Assembly: GCA_963677185.1 (NCBI GenBank)
Contig: OY781889.1
Location: 496,001-560,000, forward strand
Origin: G963677185 sp963677185
GTDB taxonomy: Bacteria > Bacillota > Syntrophomonadia > Syntrophomonadales > Syntrophomonadaceae
DNA: 64,000 bases
Direction: 5' to 3'
This document shows, piece after piece, positions 1 through 8,617 of the stretch (position 1 is the first letter of the stretch; each line of letters opens with the position of its first letter). Below the pieces are notes generated by a model. The model was not told the DNA's origin. It was given only the letters and a program-made list of their open reading frames with translations, and ran no database searches. Both the position numbers and the translations under genes were made by a program.

Positions 1-2
1 GT

Positions 3-281
3 ACCTATGTACCTTTGCGCTACCTGGGGGCAGCAATGGGCGCCCTGGTTAGCTGGGATGAGCAAAGCAAGACTGCCAGCCTGTCCAAGGGCGGACAGAC
101 CGTTTCCACCCAACCGGGAAGCAACCTGCTGTTCCTTAACAACCTTATACCAGTTCCAATGGATGTCACTGTTCTTCAGCGCGACGGCTGCCTGTACCTG
201 CCCGCTCGCTACGTTGCTGAACAATTCGGTTACAATGTGGACTGGGACGATGAAAACCAGCAGGTGCTGATGACTGAATAG
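3..281 (+). CDS. C-terminal part of a stalk-domain (copper amine oxidase N-terminal-like) protein, partial
   Basis: The reading frame is open from the first bases of the window and stops with TAG at 279-281, so only the last 92 codons or so are visible. It begins with a Y-V-P-L-R-Y-L-G-A-A-M-G-A string. A second half follows with L-P-A-R-Y-V-A-E-Q-F-G-Y and V-D-W-D, then Q-V-L-M at the end. These are the hallmarks of the copper amine oxidase N-terminal-like 'stalk' domain (PF07833), found in secreted and surface proteins of Clostridia and usually not an enzyme. The same domain recurs in the proteins at 15363-16274 and 61080-62003. Signal peptide and any partner domains lie outside the window, so the full architecture and role are unknown. 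Confidence 0.75.
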   Translation, partial: TYVPLRYLGAAMGALVSWDEQSKTASLSKGGQTVSTQPGSNLLFLNNLIPVPMDVTVLQRDGCLYLPARYVAEQFGYNVDWDDENQQVLMTE

Positions 282-332
282 ACAGACGCCCATCATATTC
301 AGAATCAAATTCGAAAGCAGAGTAAATTCAAG

Positions 333-372
333 GTCCGCTAATGATACGTAAAAATACGTTGATTTAGCGGAC
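333..372. terminator. Hairpin downstream of the stalk-domain gene
   Basis: Nine bases at 333-341 (GTCCGCTAA) are perfectly complementary to 364-372, with a second short palindrome (TACGT) inside. It lies about 50 bases after a stop codon, as a terminator would, but there is no T-run on either side. A factor-independent terminator is therefore only one possibility. Confidence 0.35.
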
Positions 373-399
373 TTAATGATCTGACCGTGAGATTCGCAA

Positions 400-558
400 A
401 TAAATCATGGGGACGCCAGGCTGTGTGGATACCTTTAATGACGCAGATACCGCTATTCTGTGGCGGAAAGAGGGCTGCTGATTGGAACGAACATTGCGGA
501 AGACTCCGGCAGCTGTCCAGCCAGGGTTTTCGCACCATTTACCGTCCCCATGATTTAT
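400..558. repeat. 159-bp element bounded by 16-bp perfect inverted repeats
   Basis: The stretch ATAAATCATGGGGACG at 400-415 is repeated as its exact reverse complement at 543-558. Together with the hairpin at 333-372 it fills most of the 348-base gap between the two flanking genes. The interior has no convincing gene. The arm contains GGGGACG, similar to the GGGACGGT core of the 104-bp palindrome at 49041-49144. This suggests a small non-autonomous (MITE- or REP-like) element. No transposase or target duplication is visible. Confidence 0.5.
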
Positions 559-629
559 AATGATATGAAACTCGATGGAAATTCAAAATGCCGGTTCATA
601 CATACAAGCTAACCGAAGGGAAGAGGGTC

Positions 630-1544
630 ATGACAGCATTAAAAACACGCCGCGCCCAGGATCATGCCCAGGTGGCCATTGACCATGAAAAGTGCAATCT
701 ATGCGGCCTGTGCGTTGAAGTATGCAAAGGCAATCCGCTATACATCGAAAATGAGCGGGTAATGGTAGACCAAAACCGGCTTTTCGGGTGCGTGGGCTGT
801 GGCCAGTGCACAGCCATTTGCCCCCAGAACTGTATTTCGGTCACCGGCCGAACCTTGAAGCCAGAGGATTTCTATCCTATCCCCAAAAAAGGGGAACGAG
901 CCGGCTATGAGCAATTATCGGCCCTGCTGGCTGCCCGCCGCAGCATACGCAATTTCAAAAAAGAAGAGGTTTCGGATGAGCACATCAATAAAATCCTCGA
1001 AGCAGCTTCCACCGCTCCAATGGGATTGCCTCCCTCCGAAGTCGAGGTATTTATACTCAAGGGTTTTGCCCGGGTCAATGAATTCGCCAGCGATGCCGTG
1101 GATTATTTTCTGGGCATTAAATGGATGTTCTCCTCTCCGATGCTGCTGCTGTACCGGCCGTTTATTGGCAAGGAAGCCTATGACCTCTTTAAGTCCTTCA
1201 TGCAGCCTCTTCCCAATGTATTCAACGAAGCCCGTAGAAAAGGCCAGGACTGGCTTCTCTATGATGCCCCCCTGGCCATATATTTCTATAGCTCACCTAC
1301 TTCTGATCCGGCCGATCCATTAATCCCGGCTACTTATGCCATGCTGGCCGCAGAATCTTTAGGTCTGGGAACCTGTATGATCGGCTCCATCGGCCCATTT
1401 TTAAAATATAAAAACAAGCTTACCCGGAAATACGGAATACCTCCCCGTCATAATACCGGTGTTTTCCTGATAATCGGACATCCCAGGTATAAATACCAGC
1501 GTGCCGTGAAAAGGAGCTTTGCCAGGGTCACTTACTGGGAATAA
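630..1544 (+). CDS. Ferredoxin-domain nitroreductase family protein
   Basis: A roughly 304-residue fusion of an N-terminal bacterial-type ferredoxin domain and a C-terminal nitroreductase (FMN-dependent NAD(P)H oxidoreductase) domain. Two cysteine clusters are visible: C-N-L-C-G-L-C-x3-C early on, then C-V-G-C-G-Q-C-x3-C, as expected for two [4Fe-4S] clusters. The flavin domain starts around A-R-R-S-I-R-N-F and ends with the usual G-x-G-T-C-M-I-G segment. Such proteins in anaerobes probably pass electrons from the clusters to FMN; the physiological substrate is unknown. The ATG at 630 is chosen because GGGAAGAGGG lies just upstream; an in-frame ATG at 588 has no good binding site. It appears to be a single-gene unit, convergent with the next gene. 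Confidence 0.85.
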   Translation: MTALKTRRAQDHAQVAIDHEKCNLCGLCVEVCKGNPLYIENERVMVDQNRLFGCVGCGQCTAICPQNCISVTGRTLKPEDFYPIPKKGERAGYEQLSALLAARRSIRNFKKEEVSDEHINKILEAASTAPMGLPPSEVEVFILKGFARVNEFASDAVDYFLGIKWMFSSPMLLLYRPFIGKEAYDLFKSFMQPLPNVFNEARRKGQDWLLYDAPLAIYFYSSPTSDPADPLIPATYAMLAAESLGLGTCMIGSIGPFLKYKNKLTRKYGIPPRHNTGVFLIIGHPRYKYQRAVKRSFARVTYWE

Positions 1545-1582
1545 GCAGCCCGGCAATGCCTCCCCATGCGGGATCGGGCACC

Positions 1583-2905
1583 TTAACAGAAAGCTACTTC
1601 AAAGCTGGCGTTCTTATCGCCCAGGTAAAAACCGTCTCCGTCCTGCAAAATGTAAAATTTGCCTGGAACCAGCTTTTCGTCGCTGGTCAAAAAAGTACCA
1701 TTGGTTGAGCCAAGATCCTGGAGATAGAACGCATTTTCCCGGGCATTATAGCTAATAACGCAATGCTTGCCGCTGACAAAGGGGCTGTCCTGGCTGAAAA
1801 CCAGCTGGCAGCTGTTGGGATCCCGGCCAATGCATATTTCTCCAGCATCCATTTCGATATACTGGCCTTCGTATTCACCTTTTATGTTCCTCAAGCAGGG
1901 CCTGGCCGCTTTTTCAATATTCACTCCCTGCGCTTCGACCTTTTCTGCATGACCTCCCCCCGCTCCCATCTGTGTAGCAGGAGTTACATCAGGCATCTGA
2001 AGCACTGAAGGATGGTAATTATCATCACCTGGCACATAGCTTTCCCCTTCTTTTTCATTGACCACCGCCGGCATATAGGAATTATCGAAGAACTTGGGAG
2101 CCTGCCCGGCCGGTGTAGACGTTTCCGGCGCCGTTTGCGGAGGCGCTTCTGGAACAAGCGGCGGAATTGGTATAAGGGGTGCAACAGGATTCTGAAATGC
2201 TACCGTTTCAGCATTCGGAAGGTATGGTTCAGCTGGTTTGCCTTCGTTCCAGGCGGGCACTTCCTCCCAGGCCTGTCCGTAACTGCCCTGCACAGGTTCA
2301 GGAGCAGGATAAACTGCTGCCGGGGCAGAGTACGCCAGCCCTCCGTTTTGGGCTAGAAATTCCTGGTCCTTCATCATCACCAGCCGGATATAGTCTATGA
2401 AGCCCATAATGGCCGGTATAAAAATGATCACGTTCCCGGCAATAAGGAGCGGCAGTCCGGCATTTTCCCGGGAACCAGTGAGCACTACTCCCGCAATCAC
2501 TGCGACCACACCGATTAAGATCAATGCCAGGAATACTAATCCCCGGGTGTTTTTCTTCAAGTAGAAATGATGAACCCCGAAAGCTCCCAGGAACATGGCC
2601 AGTAATGCTGCCGTAGTGCGTTTTTTACCGTCGGGGCTGACCGGAGACGGCTGATAATGGGAGGCAGCGGTCGGATCGTGCTGAATGGCGAAATCATAAT
2701 CACTCATCGACACCATCATGATTGTTTCAATAAGAGCAATAATAGAAGGTATTCCCGTCCAACAAAAAACCAAATAAATAACTCCCGGCACGGTCTTGCC
2801 CAAATAAAACTTGTGAACCCCGATCATTCCTAAAAACTGGGCAAAAAATGTTGCTTTGGCCCGGCTCTTGCTCGGTGCGGCCTGGTAACTAGTCAAATTA
2901 ATCAT
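1583..2905 (-). CDS. Membrane protein with two TM2 domains and a C-terminal FHA domain
   Basis: About 440 residues. Two TM2 modules lie near residues 15-75 and 90-175; each has F-L-G-x2-G-V-H-x-F-Y-L followed by hydrophobic hairpins. A proline-rich linker (about 190-320) leads to an FHA domain (about 350-435) with the phosphothreonine-reading motifs I-G-R-D, S-G-K-H and D-L-G-S-T-N-G-T. FHA domains bind phosphothreonine, so this is a likely membrane-anchored reader for the kinase encoded just upstream (118-nt gap, same strand, probably one operon). ATG at 2905 is preferred because GGCGGAAAGG precedes it; an in-frame TTG at 2917 is the alternative. The function of TM2 domains in bacteria is not established. 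Confidence 0.8.
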   Translation of the reverse strand: MINLTSYQAAPSKSRAKATFFAQFLGMIGVHKFYLGKTVPGVIYLVFCWTGIPSIIALIETIMMVSMSDYDFAIQHDPTAASHYQPSPVSPDGKKRTTAALLAMFLGAFGVHHFYLKKNTRGLVFLALILIGVVAVIAGVVLTGSRENAGLPLLIAGNVIIFIPAIMGFIDYIRLVMMKDQEFLAQNGGLAYSAPAAVYPAPEPVQGSYGQAWEEVPAWNEGKPAEPYLPNAETVAFQNPVAPLIPIPPLVPEAPPQTAPETSTPAGQAPKFFDNSYMPAVVNEKEGESYVPGDDNYHPSVLQMPDVTPATQMGAGGGHAEKVEAQGVNIEKAARPCLRNIKGEYEGQYIEMDAGEICIGRDPNSCQLVFSQDSPFVSGKHCVISYNARENAFYLQDLGSTNGTFLTSDEKLVPGKFYILQDGDGFYLGDKNASFEVAFC

Positions 2906-3023
2906 CCTTTCCGCCAATAATTATTCCGGTTATCAGTTTCAAAGCTGCTTGACAATATTTAGCTTTGTTCATCAGCTGTAGAAGTGGCGCCGGAGCCTTC
3001 AGCGCGCCCGCATAATTCCGGCT

Positions 3024-4991
3024 TTACTGGGTCACAGGCTCGCCGTCTTCAAAGTATCCCTGGAAAATAAGGTAACCGTTTTCATCATACAGGTAACCCA
3101 TGCCGTTAGGCAAATCATCCGCAAACTCTCCTTCGTATGAACTGTCGTCTGGCCAGGTAAGTATCCCTTCACCCTCCATTACACCGTTAACAAAGGAGCC
3201 CTGATACACGGTCCCGTCGGAAAAAGTGGCTTCACCGTCTCCATCAGGCATCCCGTCTGTAAAGAAGCCCTTGTAGATATAACCGTCGTCTTCGTCCAAA
3301 CGACCGGAACCATTGAACATGCCTTCGCTGAACGAACCAGTATACGATTCCCCACGCAGGCCGGTATATGTACCGCTGCCTTCCAGCTTGCCCTGTTTAA
3401 AATTGCCCACATACTGTACCGTGATATCTTTGGTTTTGTGCCAGGTGTAAGTGCCTCGCCCTTCAAAGAGACCATTGACATAATCACCCTCGTAAGACAA
3501 TTCACTATCGTATTCTCCTCTGTATGCGGTTCCGTCCGGATAATCAAGTCTGGCAACCGGCTTATCCAGGTTTATTTTAACAATACCGGTGGCTACCAGC
3601 AATGCTCCAAAGCCGGCAATTACAAGCATAAAGAAAACAAGAGCAAGCTTGCCTTTGCCCCCCTTTTTCTTCCCTGTCTTTCTACCCGCCGCTTGATAGG
3701 GGGCAGCATATGCAGGAGGCGCCTGGCGGCCGATGCGAGGATCTGCAAACCCCGGCGGTGGATAGGAACCAGGCGGATACATAGGCTGTGCTACCGGTCC
3801 GGGCGCTCGGCTGCCTGCTGGTAATGGTGGATTTGCGGCCGGCGAGACAGCTCCAGCCGCTGGCGGTCCCATGTTTACACCAGCCGGGAAAACCCCTGCA
3901 GCTGGTCCCCCTGGAGCCTGCGGTTGGATATTGCTCACCGGAGGGTTTGCCGATTGCATATTTGGCGAATAAGCGGCGGTTTTATCCAGCATAGGCGGTC
4001 TTACTAAAGCCGGAGGCGCGGTTGCCTGAACACCTGAGTGCAGAGCGTGGAGAAAGTCCTTTACATTGCGAAAGCGCTGTTTCTCCTGGACTGAAAGTGC
4101 TTTTAACAAAGCCGCTTCTGCGGGGGGAGGTATTGCTGCTCCCAGCCGCGACGGAGGTGCTAGTTCATCCACATGGAGGCGTTCCAGAGCTTCAGGAGGC
4201 ACCTGCCCGGTAATGGCCCGATAGAATGTTGCCGCCGCAGAATACTCGTCTGTCCAGGGTCCTTGCAAGCCTTTGCTGCGATATTGTTCCTCGGGTGCAT
4301 AACCAGGCTTTAGAATAACCGAAAGGCTTCGGCTCTGATCTCCCACTGCATAGCGCGCCGCCCCAAAATCCAGGATTTTAATCTGCTGGCTGCGAGTGAT
4401 GAAAATGTTATCCGGGCTGATATCCCGGTGTAAAAGCCCCTTTTCGTGGACATAACACAGGGTTTCCAGCACCTGTTCCATGATCCTCATTGCTTCTCCG
4501 AAGGGTATTTTACCTCCCTTGCTGCCCAGGTATTCTTTCAAGGTCATCCCATCCAAATAAGGCATAACCAGGTAAGCGGTGCTGTTGGCTTCAAAAAAGT
4601 CACGCACGGCTACTATTCCAGGATTGTCATCCATCTGGGCAACGGTCCGGGCTTCTTCCAGAAATTTTCGCAGCCCGTACTGGTAGCTTTCCGGGCCGCC
4701 CCGGGATTCATAGGCGATAATGTCAATATCCCCGGTTGCGCGGGTAGCTATAAGCTGGGGCATATATTCCTTGATGGCCACCCTGGTTTTTAGTACCAGA
4801 TCCCAGCCCAGATAGGTAATTCCGAATCCGCCCTGGCCCAGCACCCGTCCTAATAGATAGCGGCGCGCCAGGATGGTTCGCGGAGGCAAATGCACAGGGG
4901 CTTCGGGCTGAGTGCCTTCCACCCAACCGCATTGAGGACAGATTACAACATTGCCTTTGTTTTGCATGCAACCCATGCAAAGCTCATCCAT
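3024..4991 (-). CDS. Transmembrane Ser/Thr protein kinase with zinc ribbon and extracellular MORN repeats
   Basis: A 655-residue Hanks-type kinase. An N-terminal zinc ribbon has Cys 5, 8, 18 and 21. The kinase domain (about 45-320) has the G-Q-G-G-F-G loop, V-A-I-K (Lys74), H-R-D (188-190), D-F-G (208-210) and A-P-E (232-234), so it should be active. A Pro/Ala/Gly-rich linker (about 325-440), a basic stop and one membrane helix (about 449-472) follow. Beyond it are six full MORN repeats and a partial seventh, of type Y-x-G-x-F-x-x-G-x-x-x-G-x-G, predicted to be outside the cell. Most bacterial receptor kinases of Gram-positives carry PASTA domains instead; MORN in this position is unusual. 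ATG 4991 has GAGAGAGAG about 9 nt upstream; TTG 4997 is the alternative. It probably phosphorylates the FHA-linked proteins around it (inference). Confidence 0.9.
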   Translation of the reverse strand: MDELCMGCMQNKGNVVICPQCGWVEGTQPEAPVHLPPRTILARRYLLGRVLGQGGFGITYLGWDLVLKTRVAIKEYMPQLIATRATGDIDIIAYESRGGPESYQYGLRKFLEEARTVAQMDDNPGIVAVRDFFEANSTAYLVMPYLDGMTLKEYLGSKGGKIPFGEAMRIMEQVLETLCYVHEKGLLHRDISPDNIFITRSQQIKILDFGAARYAVGDQSRSLSVILKPGYAPEEQYRSKGLQGPWTDEYSAAATFYRAITGQVPPEALERLHVDELAPPSRLGAAIPPPAEAALLKALSVQEKQRFRNVKDFLHALHSGVQATAPPALVRPPMLDKTAAYSPNMQSANPPVSNIQPQAPGGPAAGVFPAGVNMGPPAAGAVSPAANPPLPAGSRAPGPVAQPMYPPGSYPPPGFADPRIGRQAPPAYAAPYQAAGRKTGKKKGGKGKLALVFFMLVIAGFGALLVATGIVKINLDKPVARLDYPDGTAYRGEYDSELSYEGDYVNGLFEGRGTYTWHKTKDITVQYVGNFKQGKLEGSGTYTGLRGESYTGSFSEGMFNGSGRLDEDDGYIYKGFFTDGMPDGDGEATFSDGTVYQGSFVNGVMEGEGILTWPDDSSYEGEFADDLPNGMGYLYDENGYLIFQGYFEDGEPVTQ

Positions 4992-5256
4992 CTGCAACCG
5001 CTCTCTCTCTAATCAGTATTGAAAAATACCCGGTGGACTCATCTGCTGGTAAACCGGCGGTTTTTGGTTCTAGCCATGCCGGGTTAGATTCGGAATGCGA
5101 CATACTAATTGTAACCAATTATCAAGCCATCATCCAGCCACAAAGCTGCAAGGTCAAGGATATCTTTCTTGTCAGGACCGGCCTCTCCTGCTAGACTTGG
5201 TAAAAGACCGTCAAAAAATTAGATCTTTAATGCCAAATACGTAAATAAGGAGTTCG
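4992..5256. other. Divergent intergenic region between kinase and FHA-ABC genes
   Basis: This 265-bp gap separates the divergent kinase and transporter genes and must hold promoters for both. No convincing -35/-10 pair was found by eye. AAGGAG at 5246-5251 is the binding site for the transporter gene. Confidence 0.4.
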
Positions 5257-7746
5257 ATGCCGCTTATGTTCGTACTGCAAGTAACGGACGGACCTTTGAA
5301 AGGACGGCAGTTGGAAATCTCGTCGGCCCCTTTGTACATCGGGCGCGATGGAGGCCAGTGCCAGCTGATATTAGCCGATGACAAGGCTTCGCGAGTACAT
5401 GCACGGCTGCTTCTGCTGCCAGACGGCAAGCTTCTCATCGAAGATAATAACAGCACCAACGGTATTTTCATAAATAGTGAAAAAGTAAACCGTTCCGCCA
5501 TAATTTCGCCCTCGGACAATGTGCTGGTCGGTTCTACACCCCTGCGTTTCCAGGTGGTAAAAGGGGCTTCAGCCCCTGGAGATCATGCCGAACAGGCTGC
5601 TTTGAACTTGAGAGATGGTAAAACCTATCGTCCTATGGCTAATGCCAGCCGCGCCGTAGCTATCGCTCAGCAGGCCATTACCATAGGCCGTGAAGCCACC
5701 AGCGATATAGTATTAAATCATCCCATGGTAAGCCGCAAACACGCCAAGATTGTCTTCGAAAACGGCAAGCATGTGCTGTATGACCTGGGCAGCGCCAACG
5801 GAACCTACGTTAACGGGCAAAGAGTAATCCGGCCTATGCAGCTACCGCCCGGCACTCTGTTAAGCATAGCCAATTTCAGGTACTTTTTCGATGGCAGCAC
5901 CCTGCTGGAGTATGATCAGGGCTCCGGCCTGGTCAAGATTGAAGTGCAGCACCTGGGTAAGACTGTCACGACCCCGGAACGCAAGCAAAAAGAGCTGCTA
6001 AGGGATGTGAACCTGGTTATCGAGCCCCGGGAATTTGTCGCTTTGCTTGGCGGCAGCGGAGCCGGTAAGAGCACGCTGATGAACGCCTTGACCGGCATGA
6101 AGCCTGCAACGCAGGGTCAGATTTTAATTAACGGCAGCAACCTCTATGACGAATATGATTCCTTCAGGTCTTTGATCGGCTATGTGCCTCAGGATGACAT
6201 CGTTCACCAGGAGTTGACCGTAGTCGAGGTTCTGACCTACGCCGCCCGTCTGCGTATGCCTGATGATACCGGGAAGGATGAAATACGCGCCACTGTAGAC
6301 GAGGTAATTACGGAGCTGGAACTGCATAACCAGCGTGACACCCTTGTAAAAAGCCTTTCTGGCGGCCAGCGTAAGCGGGTCAGCATTGGAGTGGAACTGC
6401 TCACCAAGCCCAGCCTTTTCTTCCTGGACGAGCCCACTTCGGGCCTGGACCCGGGTCTGGAAAAGGTCATGATGGAATTGATGCGCAAGCTTGCCAACCA
6501 GGGCAGAACGATTATCCTGGTAACCCATGCCACCTTCAATATCAAGCTCTGCGACAAAGTAGTCTTTCTTACCAGGGGCGGCAAGCTGGCCTTTTTCGGC
6601 ACGCCTGCCGAAGCCGAGGAATACTTCAAGGCTGACGATTTTGCTGACATCTACAAAAAGATAGAAAACGAACGCAGCGCTGACGAATGGCAGCGCATGT
6701 ATATGTCATCCCCATATTTCCAGAAACATGTCCTGGCCAAGCTGGATCGGCGGCTGGCCAGCTCCCAGCCGCCAGCCATGGCAACACAGCAAGCCCAGAC
6801 TCAGCCAGAGCATTCTGCCTTCCGGCAATGGAGAATTCTTACAGCCCGCTACGCCAGCATCGTGTGGCGGGACAAACGCAATCTGCTGATGCTCATGGCC
6901 CAGTCAATAATTATCGCCGCGCTGCTGGTGCTTATTTTCCCCCATTCCGGAGACGAAAAGCTTTTCATTGACCGGGATTACTCCTGGGAAGATGTTGAGA
7001 CTGCCATAACTGATGATATGCAGAATGATCTCAATTCCGGCGATAAAACCTTCGGGGAAATTGATACGGAATTGGATCAGAAGGCAGAAAACAAGACTGA
7101 TGAGACTGAACACCGCTTGAAAATGTCGCTTTGCGTTGCTTTAATGGTCTTTGTATCCATATGGCTGGGAGCTTCGAACTCTGCCCGCGAAATAATCAAA
7201 GAAGATGCGATATATAGGCGGGAACGGCTGGTTAATCTTAAAATCACCCCGTATATTCTATCCAAGCTCACTATTTTATCGCTGATATCCATTATTCAGC
7301 AGGTGATTTTTATCGGCATAATCACCTGGGGGCTGGCTCTGCCTAAATTTGTAACTAACCTGTGGGCTTTCCTTATCATATCCCTGGCCAGCATCCTGAT
7401 GGGGCTGGCGGTTTCAGCCATCGTTTCCAACCAGGAAAAAGCCATGACTACGGTTCCTCTGCTGCTCATTCCCCAGATATTACTTTCGGGAGCTATCGTA
7501 TCGATCGCTGATGTAACTGAAATGATTCCTTTTGCGGCGCCCGTTTTTTGGCTGGCCATAAGTAAATGGGGCTACGAACTGGTGGGCGGCAGCATTATCG
7601 ATATCAACAATCTGGTCAGGCTGACCGAATGGAAGTGGTTTGAAGGGCAGTTTATCGGCCACTGGCTGATGCTGTTCCTATTTATAATCGTTTTCTATGT
7701 GATCATCGTCTGGGCTTTGAAGAACAAGGACAAGGCCAGTGATTAA
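5257..7746 (+). CDS. ABCG-type ABC transporter with two N-terminal FHA domains
   Basis: An 829-residue half-transporter. FHA domain 1 lies near residues 5-95 (I-G-R-D, S-R-V-H-A, N-S-T-N-G) and FHA domain 2 near 120-215 (I-G-R-E, S-R-K-H-A, L-G-S-A-N-G-T). The ATPase domain follows with Walker A G-G-S-G-A-G-K-S-T (about 264-272), signature L-S-G-G-Q-R-K-R (about 367) and Walker B L-F-F-L-D-E-P (about 387). The last 290 residues form an ABC-2 type membrane domain of about six helices with one larger external loop. This order (FHA-FHA-NBD-TMD) matches mycobacterial Rv1747, whose FHA domains are bound by kinase-phosphorylated residues, so phospho-control of transport is likely here. The substrate is unknown. 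The start is set by AAGGAG upstream of ATG 5257. Confidence 0.92.
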   Translation: MPLMFVLQVTDGPLKGRQLEISSAPLYIGRDGGQCQLILADDKASRVHARLLLLPDGKLLIEDNNSTNGIFINSEKVNRSAIISPSDNVLVGSTPLRFQVVKGASAPGDHAEQAALNLRDGKTYRPMANASRAVAIAQQAITIGREATSDIVLNHPMVSRKHAKIVFENGKHVLYDLGSANGTYVNGQRVIRPMQLPPGTLLSIANFRYFFDGSTLLEYDQGSGLVKIEVQHLGKTVTTPERKQKELLRDVNLVIEPREFVALLGGSGAGKSTLMNALTGMKPATQGQILINGSNLYDEYDSFRSLIGYVPQDDIVHQELTVVEVLTYAARLRMPDDTGKDEIRATVDEVITELELHNQRDTLVKSLSGGQRKRVSIGVELLTKPSLFFLDEPTSGLDPGLEKVMMELMRKLANQGRTIILVTHATFNIKLCDKVVFLTRGGKLAFFGTPAEAEEYFKADDFADIYKKIENERSADEWQRMYMSSPYFQKHVLAKLDRRLASSQPPAMATQQAQTQPEHSAFRQWRILTARYASIVWRDKRNLLMLMAQSIIIAALLVLIFPHSGDEKLFIDRDYSWEDVETAITDDMQNDLNSGDKTFGEIDTELDQKAENKTDETEHRLKMSLCVALMVFVSIWLGASNSAREIIKEDAIYRRERLVNLKITPYILSKLTILSLISIIQQVIFIGIITWGLALPKFVTNLWAFLIISLASILMGLAVSAIVSNQEKAMTTVPLLLIPQILLSGAIVSIADVTEMIPFAAPVFWLAISKWGYELVGGSIIDINNLVRLTEWKWFEGQFIGHWLMLFLFIIVFYVIIVWALKNKDKASD

Positions 7747-7807
7747 GACATCAAATTATTACCTGTTAAACCAGGTGCAAAATGAAGCATGATAAATTCC
7801 GAACCGT

Positions 7808-8614
7808 CTATTTATTAAACAGGCGCCAGGTGGTGGCTGGTTCCTGTACCTTTACCTTTGATTGCCCCTTATCCGGTGTTTTACCCTGGCTGCATAACAC
7901 GGCCAGAACCGTATAATTGTCATTGTCCCCATCCACTTTGCTCAGCAGCCGTTTTTCCATGCGTTCCAGCCACTGTTCCGGCCGGGGTGCGGCACTCCAA
8001 TCCGTTTCCATTTCCGTTTCGAGCACGTATTCCCAGAAACCGTCTGTACATAACAAAAAGGCGTCATCAGCCTGGATTTCTTGAAGCTCGTTATTAATAA
8101 CCGGGCGAAAATCGTTGTCATTGCCGAGGGTCCGTAGCAAACGGCTGCGATCCTCATGAAAACGTATTTCTGAAGGTTTTATCTGTCCTGAATCAGCCAG
8201 CGCCTGGCTTACGCTATGATCTCTGGTCTGAAACACCAGCTGGCCAGATCTGAACATATACAGCCGCGAATCTCCCACGTGCGCCCAGCGCGCAGCATGG
8301 TCATCAGCCGCCAGTAATACAAGGGTGGTGCGCATTGAAGACAGCAACGGCTCTTCGCTCTGTTTGAGGGTAACTGCTTCTTGAGCGCGGACCAACCATT
8401 TAGCGATCCGCTCTTCTTCCAGGCCAGGGTCTTCAGCGAAAGCTTTGAGAACCGTATCAACCGCCAGCCGGGATGCGATTTCACCGCCCGCGTGCCCGCC
8501 CAGGCCATCGGCTACAACCCAGCAGCTGTATTTTCCTGTCGTGGCATTGTCAGCATAATCCTGGTTGTTGTGTCTCCCGCCCTGGTGGCTCAATATTTTA
8601 GTGGTGTAGTGCAT
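7808..8614 (-). CDS. PP2C-family protein Ser/Thr phosphatase, soluble
   Basis: A 268-residue PPM/PP2C phosphatase, expected to remove phosphate from Ser/Thr using two metal ions. Metal-binding and core motifs are present: R-H-N-N-Q-D-Y, V-V-A-D-G-L-G-G-H-A-G-G-E, H-V-G-D-S-R-L-Y, C-T-D-G-F-W and D-N-Y-T. There is no membrane segment, so it is cytoplasmic. It is the last gene of the minus-strand operon that begins at 15035 and starts only three bases after the stop of the protease-FHA gene. AGGAG lies about ten bases upstream of ATG 8614. It probably reverses the marks set by the kinase at 3024-4991 (inference from context). Confidence 0.92.
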   Translation of the reverse strand: MHYTTKILSHQGGRHNNQDYADNATTGKYSCWVVADGLGGHAGGEIASRLAVDTVLKAFAEDPGLEEERIAKWLVRAQEAVTLKQSEEPLLSSMRTTLVLLAADDHAARWAHVGDSRLYMFRSGQLVFQTRDHSVSQALADSGQIKPSEIRFHEDRSRLLRTLGNDNDFRPVINNELQEIQADDAFLLCTDGFWEYVLETEMETDWSAAPRPEQWLERMEKRLLSKVDGDNDNYTVLAVLCSQGKTPDKGQSKVKVQEPATTWRLFNK

Positions 8615-8617
8615 CTT

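Noticed and set aside
338..538. 66-codon minus-strand frame inside the inverted-repeat element
   Set aside because: No binding site or resemblance; it largely follows the repeat sequence.
7761..7776. Terminator between the ABC transporter and PP2C genes
   Set aside because: Only a 5-6 bp stem (ACCTG/CAGGT) without a T-run; too weak to call.
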